A DNA stretch of 6,081 nucleotides from Bdellovibrionales bacterium RBG_16_40_8 (lineage in GTDB: Bacteria > Bdellovibrionota > Bdellovibrionia > Bdellovibrionales > UBA1609). Positions 6,071 to 6,081 of the stretch are shown piece after piece. The stretch covers positions 10,864-16,944 of the forward strand of contig MEPT01000121.1 of the NCBI GenBank assembly GCA_001769925.1, given 5' to 3'. The position numbers and the translations under genes are program-made. Numbering within the stretch: position 1 is the stretch's first letter; the number at the start of each line of letters is the position of its first letter. The notes beneath the pieces are model-generated. The model worked only from the letters and a program-made list of their open reading frames with translations. It had not been told where the DNA came from and searched no databases.

Positions 6071-6081
6071 ATGCAATTTAT
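6071..6081 (+). CDS. Possible start of the next gene, cut by the right edge
   Basis: ATG CAA TTT AT follows AGAGGA (6061-6066) by 4 bases, a plausible though short ribosome-binding spacing. An in-frame TAA lies just upstream (6050-6052), so the frame would begin here. Only M-Q-F-(I/M) is visible, so no product can be named. In other genomes hemA (glutamyl-tRNA reductase) often follows a ccsA/hemX-type gene and begins with a similar short hydrophobic start, but that is speculation. Confidence 0.3.

Noticed and set aside
5920..6081. Plus-strand frame open from 5920 to the edge except for one TGA (6013-6015), containing TGFGFVTF, which resembles the RNP1 motif of RNA-binding RRM proteins
   Set aside because: There is no start codon or room for the rest of an RRM, since the frame is closed by TGA at 5917-5919 inside ccsA. 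TGA is a normal stop here because the amidohydrolase gene ends with it, so recoding is not supported. The match is probably chance.

Overview
The window is an AT-rich bacterial chromosome segment with ordinary housekeeping genes and no sign of mobile elements, CRISPR, tRNA or rRNA. The gene set (split ResB/CcsA cytochrome c maturation, a PduO-type cobalamin adenosyltransferase, an N-formylglutamate amidohydrolase-like enzyme and a degenerate tandem GNAT-like protein) suggests a Gram-negative, Bdellovibrionota- or deltaproteobacteria-like organism. That assignment rests on remembered family resemblance only and is tentative.

Layout. The left part is read on the minus strand. It holds an exported protein of unknown function cut by the left edge (1-177), a 199-base spacer, the GNAT-like protein (377-1489) and the cobalamin adenosyltransferase (1480-2061). 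The last two overlap by 10 bases, with the adenosyltransferase upstream, and form an operon. A 47-base spacer (2062-2108) separates this operon from a divergent plus-strand operon: N-formylglutamate amidohydrolase-like gene (2109-2903), resB-like gene (2900-4321) and ccsA-like gene (4323-5951). These three are tightly packed, with a 4-base ATGA overlap and then a 1-base gap. After ccsA comes a spacer of about 120 bases. It ends in a ribosome-binding site and ATG that may open the next gene at the right edge.

Function. ResB and CcsA together make the System II haem-export and cytochrome c haem-lyase complex, which attaches haem to CXXCH motifs of apocytochromes outside the cytoplasmic membrane. 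The expected ligand histidines and the WWD motif are all visible. The thiol-reducing partners (ResA/CcdA type) are not in the window. The amidohydrolase-like gene is translationally coupled to resB with no obvious biochemical link. The adenosyltransferase makes adenosylcobalamin and stands here without other B12 genes.

I found no convincing new system. The best second-look items are an A8 slippery tract at the adenosyltransferase/GNAT-like overlap, where a -1 slip would fuse the two proteins, and coding-like but unsupported short frames in the 178-376 spacer.
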